A stretch of 64,000 nucleotides of DNA from JAKLIN01 sp049288015 (GCA_049288015.1 JBAQGX010000004.1:21485-85484), one strand, 5' to 3'. Positions 7,684 to 17,164 are shown, counted from the first letter of the stretch. Notes: a model not told the origin generated them from the sequence alone. Program-made: numbers and translations.

Positions 7684-7983
7684 ATGATAAAAGTTTTCTA
7701 TGTAGAATATCCCCTAGGGGCTTATTCAAGCCAAGAAGCTTTTCTTATAGATAATGAAGGCCATAAATATGGGATAGCTAGCTCTTTTGAAGATAATTAT
7801 TATCTTGTTATTCCTGCCAACGAAATTGAAGAGATTATGCATACAGAAAAGGTTACAAAGCCAATACTCACATTCACTTCACAATCAGGACCGATTAGCA
7901 ATCTAATAAAAGCGATTGATAAACATTGTGAGTCTAAAATTTCATCTGATTTGGTAAAGGCAATTAAAGGAAAAAGTAAGTAA
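7684..7983 (+). CDS. Small conserved-looking cytoplasmic protein, unknown
   Basis: A 99-residue soluble protein with an alternating beta/alpha pattern: IKVFYVEYP, then a strand-turn with a glycine, FEDNYYLVIPANEIEEI, and a basic C-terminal helix (LVKAIKGKSK). A TATA-like TTTATAA lies about 27 nt before the ATG, so the message is probably leaderless. It is convergent with the large surface-protein gene, with only 2 nt between the stops. I do not recognise the family. Confidence 0.6.
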   Translation: MIKVFYVEYPLGAYSSQEAFLIDNEGHKYGIASSFEDNYYLVIPANEIEEIMHTEKVTKPILTFTSQSGPISNLIKAIDKHCESKISSDLVKAIKGKSK

Positions 7984-7985
7984 CT

Positions 7986-9365
7986 TTAGTCTTCTCTTTT
8001 AGCACCTTGTTCTGTTACTAAGAAAGCCTGATTCGATTCAACTTCACGAACTTTTCCTTCTCTCTGATAAACGGCTCTTGACTTAGGAAGTGCAAATCTT
8101 CCCAATACTCCAACTTTAGAATAGATTATGTAACTAAGAGATCTCATTTCTCCTGGAAGCAACTTGTCAAAGTGCCATTCAATCCTTCTGCTCTTCTCAT
8201 CTACTCTTGAAGGTTTCTCTGCACCAAACTTTTCATAAAGTTTTACCATAAGAGGAAGTCTTTCTGTTACTGTAACTTTCTCAATGAACTTTCTAGCTCT
8301 TAATGTAACATTAACTCTTAATGCAAATTCTCCACCTTTAGCTCTCATGTAAGACACTCTTTTTTCTAAGCTCAAGGCAGTCTTAGAATACTGCTTTACG
8401 AGAATTACTATTGCAACCACAAATATTATTATGAATAATGGGAAAAGCCAATTTGTAGTTGTTGTTATAGTCAAAGTGTTACCTGGCTGTATCTGATTCT
8501 CCCAAACATAAGAAACAAGCAAACCTTGTCTGTTTACCATGTCTGGTTCTGGACTGAATGTTGTAAATAATCTGGAAATGATATTTTTCTGTACAACAGT
8601 TTGGGAATCTGCAACCATATTTCCACTGTTAACTTTTTCTATTACTTTTGAAGTTATCAAAAATCCATGTACATTTTGACTAACATTAAGTATATTTTTT
8701 TGAGAGAAGTTTATGTTTCCATTGACTGTTGCTGTCTGTCCACCAGTTACAACTTGAGCAGATAATGTGTAAAATCCTGCAAGCAAACTTTTGAATTGGT
8801 CTTTATTTAATGCAATCTGGAAGTCTTTTTCTTCATAAGGAGCAAGAGAAAACTGCTCAGAGTCTGTAAAGAATGCGGAGTTGAACTTGGTATTAACATT
8901 ATCAAAATTAAAATTTACATTGTTCTTTATGTATATCGTTATAGAATTTGATTGGGGATCAATCTCGGATGCACCTACTGTAAATGCATCAGGCAAATTT
9001 ATTGTCTTAAGATTAACTGATTCTGGAAGCTGATCTCCTGATTGTCCTTGTATAATATAGTTGAACACATAAAATCCATTGTAATTAAAATCAGGTCTTG
9101 GATAAATTGAAAGTGGAATACTTATTGTCTGACCTGCACCTATAGGAGTAGTACCATCAGGAAACATGCTGAATCCAAGCAAGTTATAAAACTGAAGATT
9201 ATCTGAAGGCCCATAGTTTGTAATCTGTGTATTAAATATGGCAGGTTCAGTAAGGTTATTTATTAGAACAACATTTGTGCTGTTTGTAGATACATCAAGA
9301 TTTAATGCAAATATAGCTGGAAGAATAAAAAGAGTCAAACAAACCAATAAAATCACCTTTCTCAT
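7986..9365 (-). CDS. Large type I surface protein with cytoplasmic domain
   Basis: A 459-residue protein. It has a signal peptide (residues 1-20, ending IFALN), an extracellular Asn/Ser-rich beta-sandwich region (about 21-300), a single membrane helix (about 306-326, FPLFIIIFVVAIVILV) and an unusually long basic cytoplasmic domain (about 330-459). The cytoplasmic part (VNVTLRARKFIEKVTVTERLP, LLPGEMRSLSYIIYSK) looks like another beta-sandwich of the DUF11/CARDB type, odd for the cytoplasmic side unless topology is inverted. The outside region resembles archaeal S-layer-associated Ig-like proteins. It has its own TATA-like promoter near 9388. The function is unknown. Confidence 0.65.
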   Translation of the reverse strand: MRKVILLVCLTLFILPAIFALNLDVSTNSTNVVLINNLTEPAIFNTQITNYGPSDNLQFYNLLGFSMFPDGTTPIGAGQTISIPLSIYPRPDFNYNGFYVFNYIIQGQSGDQLPESVNLKTINLPDAFTVGASEIDPQSNSITIYIKNNVNFNFDNVNTKFNSAFFTDSEQFSLAPYEEKDFQIALNKDQFKSLLAGFYTLSAQVVTGGQTATVNGNINFSQKNILNVSQNVHGFLITSKVIEKVNSGNMVADSQTVVQKNIISRLFTTFSPEPDMVNRQGLLVSYVWENQIQPGNTLTITTTTNWLFPLFIIIFVVAIVILVKQYSKTALSLEKRVSYMRAKGGEFALRVNVTLRARKFIEKVTVTERLPLMVKLYEKFGAEKPSRVDEKSRRIEWHFDKLLPGEMRSLSYIIYSKVGVLGRFALPKSRAVYQREGKVREVESNQAFLVTEQGAKRED

Positions 9366-9411
9366 GTCAAAACTACAAAATATTTATATTTAAGTATTTC
9401 GGTACAAGAAT

Positions 9412-9918
9412 TTATCCTTTTCTTCCCTCTAAATCGAGATAAGATTTTGCTTGACCTAAGAATTCGTCGCATTCGCTTGCAATTTTTCCCTTAAGTTCTT
9501 TCACTGTCGACGGAATTACATACTTTTCATAAGTGCTTCTCAAAAACTTTCGAAAACCAGTCATATCAAATTTTCCCTGATAATCTTTTACAATTATTCC
9601 TTTAACTTTTATTTCCGCACTACCTTTATTGCTATCAATCTCAATGCCATCTTTTTTTATTTTGATCTGAGATAAATTCTTAATTGAAAATGAAATTTTC
9701 ACCGTTGATTTAAAATAATCAGAAAGCTTTTTTTCTCCAGTCCATTCAATATCAATATTTTTTACATCTTCAGATAATTTTTCTGAATACTTTCCCTCAG
9801 AAATTTCTAGCCCTGTTTCTTCCGTGAGCCAGTCATAACAGAACTTATAAAAATCTTTGAATGAAAAAATTCCATTATAACTTACCTTACTTGAAAAGAC
9901 TGTTTCTTCTTCGACCAT
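9412..9918 (-). CDS. Cytoplasmic protein of unknown function
   Basis: A 168-residue charged soluble protein of alternating beta strands and helices, with no cysteines near metal-binding spacing. The pattern (FKDFYKFCYDWLTEETG, then paired strands VKISFSIKNLSQIKI and AEIKVKGIIVKD, then a C-terminal helix) suggests a START- or polyketide-cyclase-like curled sheet, but this is only a shape impression. ATG 9918 is chosen over 9930 because a TATA-like AAATAATATTTAAAT centred near 9945 would then give a leaderless message. It lies downstream of the CBS gene on the same strand. Confidence 0.55.
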   Translation of the reverse strand: MVEEETVFSSKVSYNGIFSFKDFYKFCYDWLTEETGLEISEGKYSEKLSEDVKNIDIEWTGEKKLSDYFKSTVKISFSIKNLSQIKIKKDGIEIDSNKGSAEIKVKGIIVKDYQGKFDMTGFRKFLRSTYEKYVIPSTVKELKGKIASECDEFLGQAKSYLDLEGRKG

Positions 9919-9972
9919 CTCTTTACACAATGCAAAGAGATTATTTAAATATTATCTCCTAGAAATTCACAA

Positions 9973-10536
9973 TCAAATTGAGGACAGACATGAAGCGCAT
10001 ACAAGCATTCCATTTGCCCTGTAGAGAGCATCCCTACTTCCGCATTCTTCACAAATTCCATCCTTTAGTACTTCCCTTTCTTCTGCCTCTCCCAACCTTT
10101 TCAATTTCTCCGTTTCTTCTTTTATGGATTCAACTTGCTTAAACTGTGCATTTAGCTCCGGATAAAAATTTAGTATATCTCTAGTTGTTATTAATCCAAT
10201 AACTTCTCCCTTTTTTACCACTGGAAGTCTATGAAACTTAAATTTCCTTATTTTTTCTACTGCTTCTTCAAGACTAGCTTCAGGTTTTATTGTAATTATC
10301 TTTCTTGGAGAAATATCTGATGCTTTGATCTTTGACAAGTCTTCTTTAGACTTTTTTATAACCGCCCATAAAATATCTTCGTTAGAGATAAATCCCTTCA
10401 AAGATTTATCTTTTATAAGGAGAAGGCTTCCTATTTTTTTACTAACCATTTTTTTAGCACATTCAAGCAAGGTAGTATCTGGATCTACGCTAGTAATTTG
10501 TCTAGTCATTATGTCAGAAACCAAAATAGTATTCAT
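9973..10536 (-). CDS. Tandem CBS-domain protein with C-terminal zinc ribbon
   Basis: A 187-residue protein with two CBS domains, about residues 6-60 (VSDIMTRQITSVDPDTTLLECAK) and 75-130 (ISPRKIITIKPEASLEEAVEK, ending VIGLITTRDIL). A short linker helix follows, and then CEECGSRDALY...LVCASC, a four-Cys zinc ribbon at the very C-terminus. CBS pairs bind adenosine nucleotides such as AMP, ATP or SAM. Fused zinc ribbons suggest that nucleotide level is coupled to nucleic-acid or protein binding. This architecture is common in archaea, but targets are usually unknown. The gene has its own short upstream region, divergent from the 135-residue gene. Confidence 0.85.
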   Translation of the reverse strand: MNTILVSDIMTRQITSVDPDTTLLECAKKMVSKKIGSLLLIKDKSLKGFISNEDILWAVIKKSKEDLSKIKASDISPRKIITIKPEASLEEAVEKIRKFKFHRLPVVKKGEVIGLITTRDILNFYPELNAQFKQVESIKEETEKLKRLGEAEEREVLKDGICEECGSRDALYRANGMLVCASCLSSI

Positions 10537-10665
10537 ATTTGCCCTTTTGCATACACCATCCTATCATATGCCTGAAACTTAAATAGTTTATGATAATCCC
10601 CTTTTTTTATCTTAAATATTTTTCACCACAATAATTCTTAAATACGAAGTATAAAGGACTATTAT

Positions 10666-11073
10666 ATGGCAAATCTAGAAGTTCCCAGATTTATACTTCC
10701 TGACAATAAACAATATTTATGGAAATTTATTCAATTTGATGTAGAAGGAGAACCATTTTTTAGATACAAAGAGACTGCTCCGAATAATCCTTCTGAACAT
10801 AGAAATATCCTACTTGACGCATTAAGCGAACTTGGAGTTAAGGCAGATTTTACTGGGACAGGCATCAGTCGTACAATCTTAAAAAAAGGGCAAGATTATG
10901 AAATTGCAGGGGCTGGATTTATGAATTATTCTAACAGATCACAAAAAAAATATTTTTTGTATGATGAGAGTTCTTACTTTTGGTTAAAACCCAATCAAGA
11001 TCACTTGGATAGATTGACTCCTTATATCCCTCCTGAAATTAAAATTGTAATAGAAAATCCTTTTGAAAGATGA
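10666..11073 (+). CDS. Unknown soluble protein coupled to thermosome gene
   Basis: A 135-residue protein with predicted beta/alpha structure and no membrane segment. It is rich in aromatics (YLWKFIQFD, EPFFRYKE, YFWLKPNQDH). Its stop overlaps the thermosome start as ATGA at 11070-11073, indicating translational coupling. TATA-like CTTAAATA near 10638 precedes it. I do not recognise the family. The coupling suggests co-regulation with the chaperonin, perhaps under stress, but nothing in the sequence shows a chaperone function. Confidence 0.62.
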   Translation: MANLEVPRFILPDNKQYLWKFIQFDVEGEPFFRYKETAPNNPSEHRNILLDALSELGVKADFTGTGISRTILKKGQDYEIAGAGFMNYSNRSQKKYFLYDESSYFWLKPNQDHLDRLTPYIPPEIKIVIENPFER

Positions 11074-12668
11074 CAGACAAACCAATTATGTTAATGCCTG
11101 AAGATATCCAAAGACTTATTGGAAAAGATGCGCAGAGAAATAATATTCAAGCTGCAAGAATGGTTGCAGAGGTTGTAAAAACAACTCTTGGGCCTAAAGG
11201 TATGGATAAAATGATTGTTTCTCCAACAGACGAAATTATTATTACAAATGATGGAGTTACAATTCTTGAAGAAATGCAGATAGAGCATCCTGCTGCAAAG
11301 ATGATGGTAGAAATTGCAAGAACTCAAGAAGATGAAATAGGAGACGGAACAACAACAGCAGTCATGATTGCTGGAAAACTTCTTGAAAACGCAGAAAAAC
11401 TTCTTGATCAAAAGATACATCCTACTGTTATAACTAAAGGATATAGAATTGCTGCAGAAAGATGCCAAAGAATATTAAATGAAATATCTATAAAAATAAC
11501 ACCTCAAGATGAAAACATCTTAAGACAAATTGCAATGACTGCAATGACAGGCAAGGGAGCTGAAGACTCAAGAGAAAGATTTGCAGACATTCTTGTAAAA
11601 GCGGTAAAACAAATCCAAGACAATGGAAAAGTTGATATAAAAGACATTAAGATTGAGAAGATAAAGGGAGATGGTATAAAGGATAGTGAGTTAATATCTG
11701 GAATTGTATTTGAAAAGGAAAAGATTTCACATGACATGCCTTCTTTTGTAAAAAATGCAAAAATTGCTCTTGTTGGATTCCCCCTTGAACTTAAAAATCC
11801 TGAAATTGACACAAAAGTCTCAATTTCTTCACCAGAACAACTTAGGAGTTTTATTGAACAAGAGGAAGAATCGATAAAGGCAATGATTGGCAAAATAAAG
11901 TCTTCTGGCGCAAATGTTGTTTTCTGCCAAAAAGGAATTGATGATTTTGCGGAATATTTACTTTCAAAAGAAGGTATATTTGCATGCAGAAGAGTTGCAA
12001 AAGATGATATGGAAAAAATCTCCAAGGCAACAAAAGCCAAGATTGTAAACAATTTAAATGAACTAAGTTCCAGAGAGTTGGGAAATGCAGATATTGTTGA
12101 GGAAAAGAAACATGGAAATTCTGTTTTAACTTATGTAAAGGGTTGCCAAAATCCAAAGTCAATGACAATACTGATTCATGGTGGAAGCGAACATGTTATT
12201 GATGAAATCGAAAGAGCAATGAAAGATGGGCTAGGAGATATTATTTGCTGTTTGAACTCTGGTAAAATTGTTCCTGGAGGAGGTGCTGTTGAAATTGAAC
12301 TTGCAAGAAGATTAAGACAATTTGGGCAGACGCTTAGTGGGAGAGAGCAGTTAGCAGTAGATGAATTTGCATCAGCCCTGGAATTTATTCCGATAACACT
12401 TGCAGAAAATGCAGGACTTGATCCAATTGATATTCTCACAGAATTAAAATTCATCCATGATTCCGGTCAGAAAAATATTGGATTAAACCTATTTTCAAAT
12501 AGAATTGAAGATACTTTTAAAGCAAGAATAGTTGAACCTTCAAAAATAAAAAGCCAGGCAATAAACTCTGCTAGTGAAGTAGCAATCATGATTCTAAGAA
12601 TAGATGATGTTATTGCAGGGTCAAGAGACAAGAAAAAGAACACTCAGCTTAATATGAATGATTATTAG
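11070..12668 (+). CDS. thsA: Thermosome subunit (group II chaperonin)
   Basis: A 532-residue group II chaperonin (CCT/thermosome) subunit that folds proteins in a two-ring cytoplasmic complex driven by ATP. The nucleotide motifs are TLGPKGMDKM at residues 39-48, NDGVTIL at about 60-66, GDGTTTAV at 91-98 and VPGGGAVEIEL in the C-terminal equatorial domain. The apical domain lies about 190-370. The C-terminus ends KKKNTQLNMNDY, without the Gly/Met-rich tail of many archaeal subunits. Only one copy is seen in the window. It is translationally coupled to the 135-residue unknown upstream by a 4-nt overlap, and its stop is 1 nt from the convergent surface-protein stop. Confidence 0.97.
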   Translation: MTDKPIMLMPEDIQRLIGKDAQRNNIQAARMVAEVVKTTLGPKGMDKMIVSPTDEIIITNDGVTILEEMQIEHPAAKMMVEIARTQEDEIGDGTTTAVMIAGKLLENAEKLLDQKIHPTVITKGYRIAAERCQRILNEISIKITPQDENILRQIAMTAMTGKGAEDSRERFADILVKAVKQIQDNGKVDIKDIKIEKIKGDGIKDSELISGIVFEKEKISHDMPSFVKNAKIALVGFPLELKNPEIDTKVSISSPEQLRSFIEQEEESIKAMIGKIKSSGANVVFCQKGIDDFAEYLLSKEGIFACRRVAKDDMEKISKATKAKIVNNLNELSSRELGNADIVEEKKHGNSVLTYVKGCQNPKSMTILIHGGSEHVIDEIERAMKDGLGDIICCLNSGKIVPGGGAVEIELARRLRQFGQTLSGREQLAVDEFASALEFIPITLAENAGLDPIDILTELKFIHDSGQKNIGLNLFSNRIEDTFKARIVEPSKIKSQAINSASEVAIMILRIDDVIAGSRDKKKNTQLNMNDY

Positions 12669-12669
12669 T

Positions 12670-14199
12670 CTATTTTTTAAGTTTTCTTGCTGCTATTATT
12701 ATTGTTGTTATTAAAACACATATAACTAATAATGTCTCTGCTATTAATATTGCAGCATAATTCTGTGAAGACTTATTTGCCTGAGGTGTTGCCTCAAGAT
12801 TCAATGCTGGAGCAGTATTACTTTTCTGTTGTTGATGATATTGATTATATACATCGTTATAACTATAGGGACTTGCTAAAGAAATTATATTATTTGATAA
12901 AGGGTTAGTCTGATTTGATTGGTTAGTTTGATTATTTGAAGACTGCAATGTTATTGTTATTGTTGGAGTTGCATTAATATTTCCTGCGTTATCTTCTGCT
13001 GTTGCATTGATATAATAAATTCCTTGCTGAAGATTGACAAAACTAAAGGCAAATGGAGACAAACTTCCATTTAAACTATTGATCATTCCTGTAGAATTAT
13101 AAAGATAAACATTAAAATCTTTTAACCCGCTGGTTAAATCTAAGGCTGTCAAATTTATTGGAATTGACGTTGAATTAAGAACAGAATTATTTCCGGGGGT
13201 TGGATCTGCAAACTGGATTTGGGGTGCCGTTGCGTCAATTAATATTGTATAAGTTTGAGTTTGATTTGAATTTCCAAAGGTGTCATTTGCCCAGGAATAA
13301 AATGTATAATTTCCATCAACTAACCCAGTTCCATTTACCCAGTAATTATTTCCTGAATTGTTTGTGAATGTTGTGTTTATTCCATTCCAATTAAGGATAA
13401 CACTAGCCAAGTGAGAATCACTTGCAGAAATGTTAATCAATGCATAATTTCTGTTAAGATAAGAATTATTTAACTCTGTTGTTGGATTATACGAAATTGC
13501 AGGAGGAGTTGTGTCCGTTATAGGGAGAGTTGTATCTACAACAGTCAAACTATATGTCTGCGCTACAATATTCACCCCATCTGAAACATCTATTGAAATA
13601 GTATAACCCGTATTTGCATTAACTAAGGGTGCCATTCCAGATACAACCCCCGTTGAAGGATTTATTGATATCCATGCAGGATTTTGTAAAAGTGAATATG
13701 TCAAAGTATCTCCATCTGCATCAGATGCAATTAGCTGATAGTAATAAGACGTTCCTTCATTGATACTGATAAGGGGAGAAGATGATATTACTGGTATTGA
13801 ATCTACAGGGGGAGAAGCCGGATTTACAATTAAATTTAAACTGTATGTGTTGCTTCCATCCTGATCTGTTCCAAAAATAACCAAATGATAATTTCCTGGA
13901 TTTTGGTAGATTGAAGGCGTTACCGAGTATTTATTGGAAAAGGTGTTTGAATTCACTGCTTTGTTATTTTCAAAAGCGTAAATCAAATTGTAATTTGCAT
14001 CATATAATTTTATATTTATTGTCATGAAGTTCCAGGGAATAGTTCCAAAGTATGCACTGAAATTGGCACTTTGTCCATTAGTTATGCTGATACTTTGATT
14101 ATTGTTACTCCATAATCCTCCAGAAATGATTGTTGCACTAACACTGCTGATAAGAAATATTCCAAATGCAAACAAATATGTTAATTTCAAAAAATTCAT
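12670..14199 (-). CDS. Ig-like repeat surface protein with C-terminal anchor
   Basis: A 509-residue secreted protein. It has a signal peptide (about 1-22, SSVSA), a first beta domain (about 25-130) and a putative-Ig (He_PIG) domain near 140-220, with DADGDTLTYSL and the typical GVVSG turn. Two Ig-like domains of the bacterial big/FN3-like kind follow (about 230-330 and 335-425, both beginning with TTPP/ATAP hinges and containing YTFYSWANDTFGN-type strands). An Asn/Gln-rich stalk and a membrane helix (about 482-503) close the protein. Asn-x-Ser/Thr sites are dense, so heavy N-glycosylation is plausible. Its start overlaps the stop of the barrel-like gene upstream by 4 nt (ATGA), so the two are translationally coupled. 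Confidence 0.78.
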   Translation of the reverse strand: MNFLKLTYLFAFGIFLISSVSATIISGGLWSNNNQSISITNGQSANFSAYFGTIPWNFMTINIKLYDANYNLIYAFENNKAVNSNTFSNKYSVTPSIYQNPGNYHLVIFGTDQDGSNTYSLNLIVNPASPPVDSIPVISSSPLISINEGTSYYYQLIASDADGDTLTYSLLQNPAWISINPSTGVVSGMAPLVNANTGYTISIDVSDGVNIVAQTYSLTVVDTTLPITDTTPPAISYNPTTELNNSYLNRNYALINISASDSHLASVILNWNGINTTFTNNSGNNYWVNGTGLVDGNYTFYSWANDTFGNSNQTQTYTILIDATAPQIQFADPTPGNNSVLNSTSIPINLTALDLTSGLKDFNVYLYNSTGMINSLNGSLSPFAFSFVNLQQGIYYINATAEDNAGNINATPTITITLQSSNNQTNQSNQTNPLSNNIISLASPYSYNDVYNQYHQQQKSNTAPALNLEATPQANKSSQNYAAILIAETLLVICVLITTIIIAARKLKK

Positions 14200-15464
14200 T
14201 TTCCACTCTTTGGTTTGTCAATGTACCAAATTAATCTAACTCCAGCGCCTATCATCTGATTACTATCATTTAAAATATTTGATAAATTTCCTTCCCAAAT
14301 TCTTCTGTATTCAACATACGGATTAATTCCGAGACCATTTGGCCCAGACCCAATTATAAGGTTCGGACCAACTTCAACTCCTGCACTCCACTCCTTCTGT
14401 GTATATGAAGAATTTGTAGAATTAATATATGAAGGATTATTAGGGTTTGTAAGATCCGCAATTGCGGCCAAATCTTTTCTTGTATAGCTAGTCTCCCCGA
14501 GTGAAGCTCCAAGAGACAAAGAAAAATGATCTGTAACTGGGATGTATCCAACAACACTACCCCCAAAAGACACGAAATCTGTAAGCTGTTCATTTTCCAT
14601 GAAATAGATATTTCCAGAAAGATTACTTTGCGAATTAATAAGAGTTGTGTCGGGTCTTGTACCTAAATATCCAATTAACGCCAGATTATCCCATTTTGCT
14701 CCAATCTGAAAATCATATTCAAGAGGAGCGTCAATGTTTCCGCCAATAATTAATGCAGGACCCTTCTCTGCATACTTTAAAGTGGAAGTTTTCTTTGGTT
14801 CCTTAATTTTGGGAAGAGACAATGACTCAGTCTGCTTTGGCTCAGTAAAATTCTTCTTTTTTGGTGGTGTAATACTCTCAATTGTAGGTTTGGATCCTGC
14901 AACAGGAAATGTTACTAGCATAGGCACATCATAAATTTCCCCATTACTTTTCTTTCCTTGTTTATCAATTGCATAAGTAAAGTCACCCAAAATACCCTCA
15001 AGTTCTTTGGTTGTTATAATATGATTTGAAACACTTAAAGATTTAGAAAGATTTTCTAATGATCTGTAGTACTCAGGTGTTCTCTTTTCACTAGATACTT
15101 TTGCTAAAAGCCCTTCGTATGTTTTAATTAATCTCAATCTTGCTTCATCCGAGGTGGTACTGGTTTTAGAATCTCCCTTGCTGCTATAGAAATCTTTTGC
15201 TCTAGGATCATTTTTCAAATAATTTAATTTTCCCTTTAAAACAGATATAGGATCAAGGAAGGTTAAGCTTGTAACATTTCCGCCGCTTATTAGAGAATTA
15301 ATGTCTGTATCTTTATCTCTTGGAAGCTGATTTACATAATTAGTTGCAAGAATTCCATCTGCAGTCTGATAAATGGGAGTAGGTTCTGGAATTGCTAAAT
15401 TTTGCCCATATAAAAGCTTACCAACTGCGAAAAGTGATGCTGCAATTAAAGACGATTTCTTCAT
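14196..15464 (-). CDS. Outer-membrane-barrel-like secreted protein
   Basis: A 422-residue protein with a signal peptide (about 1-21, GKLLYGQN). A helical and Pro/Lys-rich N-terminal region (about 22-235) includes several KKK...EPK linker segments. A C-terminal domain (about 236-415) is built of alternating strands with Gly/aromatic girdles: GGNIDAPLEYDFQIGAKWDNLALIG, SFGGSVVGYIP, LSLGASLGETSYT, GVEVGPNLIIG, GAGVRLIWYI. That strand pattern is what bacterial outer-membrane beta-barrels show. Most archaea have no outer membrane, so its location is unclear. It is coupled to the Ig-like surface protein by an ATGA overlap. The barrel call is from pattern only. Confidence 0.6.
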   Translation of the reverse strand: MKKSSLIAASLFAVGKLLYGQNLAIPEPTPIYQTADGILATNYVNQLPRDKDTDINSLISGGNVTSLTFLDPISVLKGKLNYLKNDPRAKDFYSSKGDSKTSTTSDEARLRLIKTYEGLLAKVSSEKRTPEYYRSLENLSKSLSVSNHIITTKELEGILGDFTYAIDKQGKKSNGEIYDVPMLVTFPVAGSKPTIESITPPKKKNFTEPKQTESLSLPKIKEPKKTSTLKYAEKGPALIIGGNIDAPLEYDFQIGAKWDNLALIGYLGTRPDTTLINSQSNLSGNIYFMENEQLTDFVSFGGSVVGYIPVTDHFSLSLGASLGETSYTRKDLAAIADLTNPNNPSYINSTNSSYTQKEWSAGVEVGPNLIIGSGPNGLGINPYVEYRRIWEGNLSNILNDSNQMIGAGVRLIWYIDKPKSGK

Positions 15465-15534
15465 GGTTCTCCAACCTTTGAATTATTTATAAAGATTTCT
15501 ATATGTTATTATTGCATAATTACATCAATTTGTA

Positions 15535-16851
15535 TTATCTTCCAATTCCCATTGAAGCTTTGCATGTCTTGTCATACAAGTCCCTGAAGATATTGTTAGG
15601 ATCGGTTATTTTTTTAATTTTATCATAATTCTTTTTATTCCAAATTTTCCAGAATTCTTTTTTGGAGAAATAATTGTTGGAGATAAGTGTCTTTATTCCT
15701 TTTAAGCGCATTATTTCTTCTTCCATCATTCTATAATAATTTTTGCCTTCCTCTTTCTTTAAATCATAAATTGCAATGTCCAGAACCAGTCCATCATCCT
15801 TTTTGCTAATAAATTTGGGAGATAGCCATTCATAGCCGTGGTTTGGCTTGTATGGAACGCACCATATAGGGAAAAAGTTAATTTCTTTTTCATACCATCT
15901 TACAAAATCATCTATTCTTGAAAATGGAATAAACAAATCAACAACTATGGGAATCTTCTCTGCAGGAATTAGTCTGTGGAATGCATTTACAAATTCTAGA
16001 ACAGAGTTGGAACCTCCCAGTTTTCCAAATAATAATCTCCCAATAAAGCTCCGAATGTTTGAATGGATATGTCCTTTATCATACCTAAAAAGGTAATTAA
16101 TCGTCTTAAGATAATCTTCATCTCTACTTTTAATACTTGGATAATAGACTCTTGTCCAATCATAACTATGTGTATATGGCGCCTTATCAACAAAATTTCC
16201 AACACTTAGTATAAATTCTTTTGGAGAGTCAAGAAACCCATCCATAAAATCAACGTCCTTTGACTTGAAATGCCTCCAGATTGCAGCCTTGTATTCTTTC
16301 AAAGTAGGATATTTTTCATATTTTACTTTAACGAAAGGTTTAGCATCAATGAGCTTGAATTTAAGCTTTGAAATTATCCCAAGAGTTCCGAATGTTCCGT
16401 GCATCATCTGAAACAGAAGATTCTCATTTTGCGGAGAACATGTGATTATCTCCCCTTTTGCAGTTATAACCTCATATTCAAGGCAACTATCGTGGAATCC
16501 CCCATATTTGTGAGACATAGATTCAATAGAGCAGCCTGCAACTGCTCCGCCGATTGTTATTGTTTTATGTTCGGGGACAGTCAAAGGAATAAGATTATAT
16601 TTTAATGTTGCTTTTACCAAATCAACAAAAGTAACTCCTGGCTCCGCAATGCAGATTTTTTTATCAGGATCTATGCTAATTATATCTGTTAAATCACCTA
16701 TGTAAATTTTGTTGTCAGAATAGTATTTATCATTGGGCTTTGGAACTTGATGGGGAACGGTCTTTTTCTTCAGGGAAATTGGCTCTTTACTTTTATATTT
16801 CTTTAGCTGATCTGCAATGACCCCAATCTTTTGCTCATGACTCATCACCAT
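15535..16851 (-). CDS. FAD-binding oxidoreductase (PCMH type, DHCR24-like)
   Basis: A 438-residue oxidase/dehydrogenase with an FAD-binding PCMH domain. Strands around DLTDIISIDPDKKICIAEPG are followed by the pyrophosphate-binding TIGGAVAGCSIESMSHKYG near residues 99-117, ...EVITAKGEI, and TFGTLGIISKLKFKL near 155-169. The C-terminal cap (RDEDYL, FIPFSRIDDFVRWYEKE, ITDPNNIFRDLY) resembles the GlcD/DHCR24 group. Relatives reduce or oxidise sterol side chains, sugars or lactones; in archaea an isoprenoid lipid or sugar substrate is possible. No signal peptide is present. It stands alone, divergent from the tRNA-Val/Gly pair, with a TATA-like element near 16877. Confidence 0.82.
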   Translation of the reverse strand: MVMSHEQKIGVIADQLKKYKSKEPISLKKKTVPHQVPKPNDKYYSDNKIYIGDLTDIISIDPDKKICIAEPGVTFVDLVKATLKYNLIPLTVPEHKTITIGGAVAGCSIESMSHKYGGFHDSCLEYEVITAKGEIITCSPQNENLLFQMMHGTFGTLGIISKLKFKLIDAKPFVKVKYEKYPTLKEYKAAIWRHFKSKDVDFMDGFLDSPKEFILSVGNFVDKAPYTHSYDWTRVYYPSIKSRDEDYLKTINYLFRYDKGHIHSNIRSFIGRLLFGKLGGSNSVLEFVNAFHRLIPAEKIPIVVDLFIPFSRIDDFVRWYEKEINFFPIWCVPYKPNHGYEWLSPKFISKKDDGLVLDIAIYDLKKEEGKNYYRMMEEEIMRLKGIKTLISNNYFSKKEFWKIWNKKNYDKIKKITDPNNIFRDLYDKTCKASMGIGR

Positions 16852-16954
16852 TTTTATTAATTTACAATTCTTTGTTTTAAAATCCTTTCTTTTCCCTGAA
16901 ACCCTGAAACCAAAATTTTAAAAGTGTCCAAATTCTTAAAATTTCGTGTATTAG

Positions 16955-17025
16955 GGTCCATTAGTCTATCGGTAGAACACCTCGTTTACACCGAGGAAGG
17001 AGAGGTCCGACTCCTCTATGGACCA
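16955..17025 (+). tRNA. tRNA-Val (UAC)
   Basis: A 71-nt cloverleaf. Acceptor GGTCCAT pairs with ATGGACC, the anticodon stem CCTCG/CGAGG frames loop TTTACAC (anticodon TAC), and the T-arm is AGAGG-TCCGACT-CCTCT. Discriminator A. The D-stem is imperfect (a C-A opposition at 12/23). No intron and no encoded CCA. It lies 29 nt upstream of tRNA-Gly. Confidence 0.92.
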
Positions 17026-17054
17026 TTTTGTCCTTGTTATTAATACTCCGTTAA

Positions 17055-17125
17055 GCGCGGGTAGTTAATCGGTAGAATATCTCGTTGCCAACGAGGTGAG
17101 CCGGGTCCGACTCCCGGTCCGCGCA
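17055..17125 (+). tRNA. tRNA-Gly (GCC)
   Basis: A 71-nt cloverleaf. Acceptor GCGCGGG pairs with TCCGCGC, the anticodon stem CTCGT/ACGAG frames loop TGCCA with anticodon GCC, and the T-arm is CCGGG-TCCGACT-CCCGG. Discriminator A. It probably shares a transcript with tRNA-Val just upstream. Confidence 0.92.
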
Positions 17126-17164
17126 CTTAAAAACATTTAAAAGTATTCTACCAATAATTTATAT

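Noticed and set aside
11091..11468. Cys-rich frame on the minus strand inside the thermosome gene
   Set aside because: It lies entirely within a clearly coding thermosome region; no signals support it.
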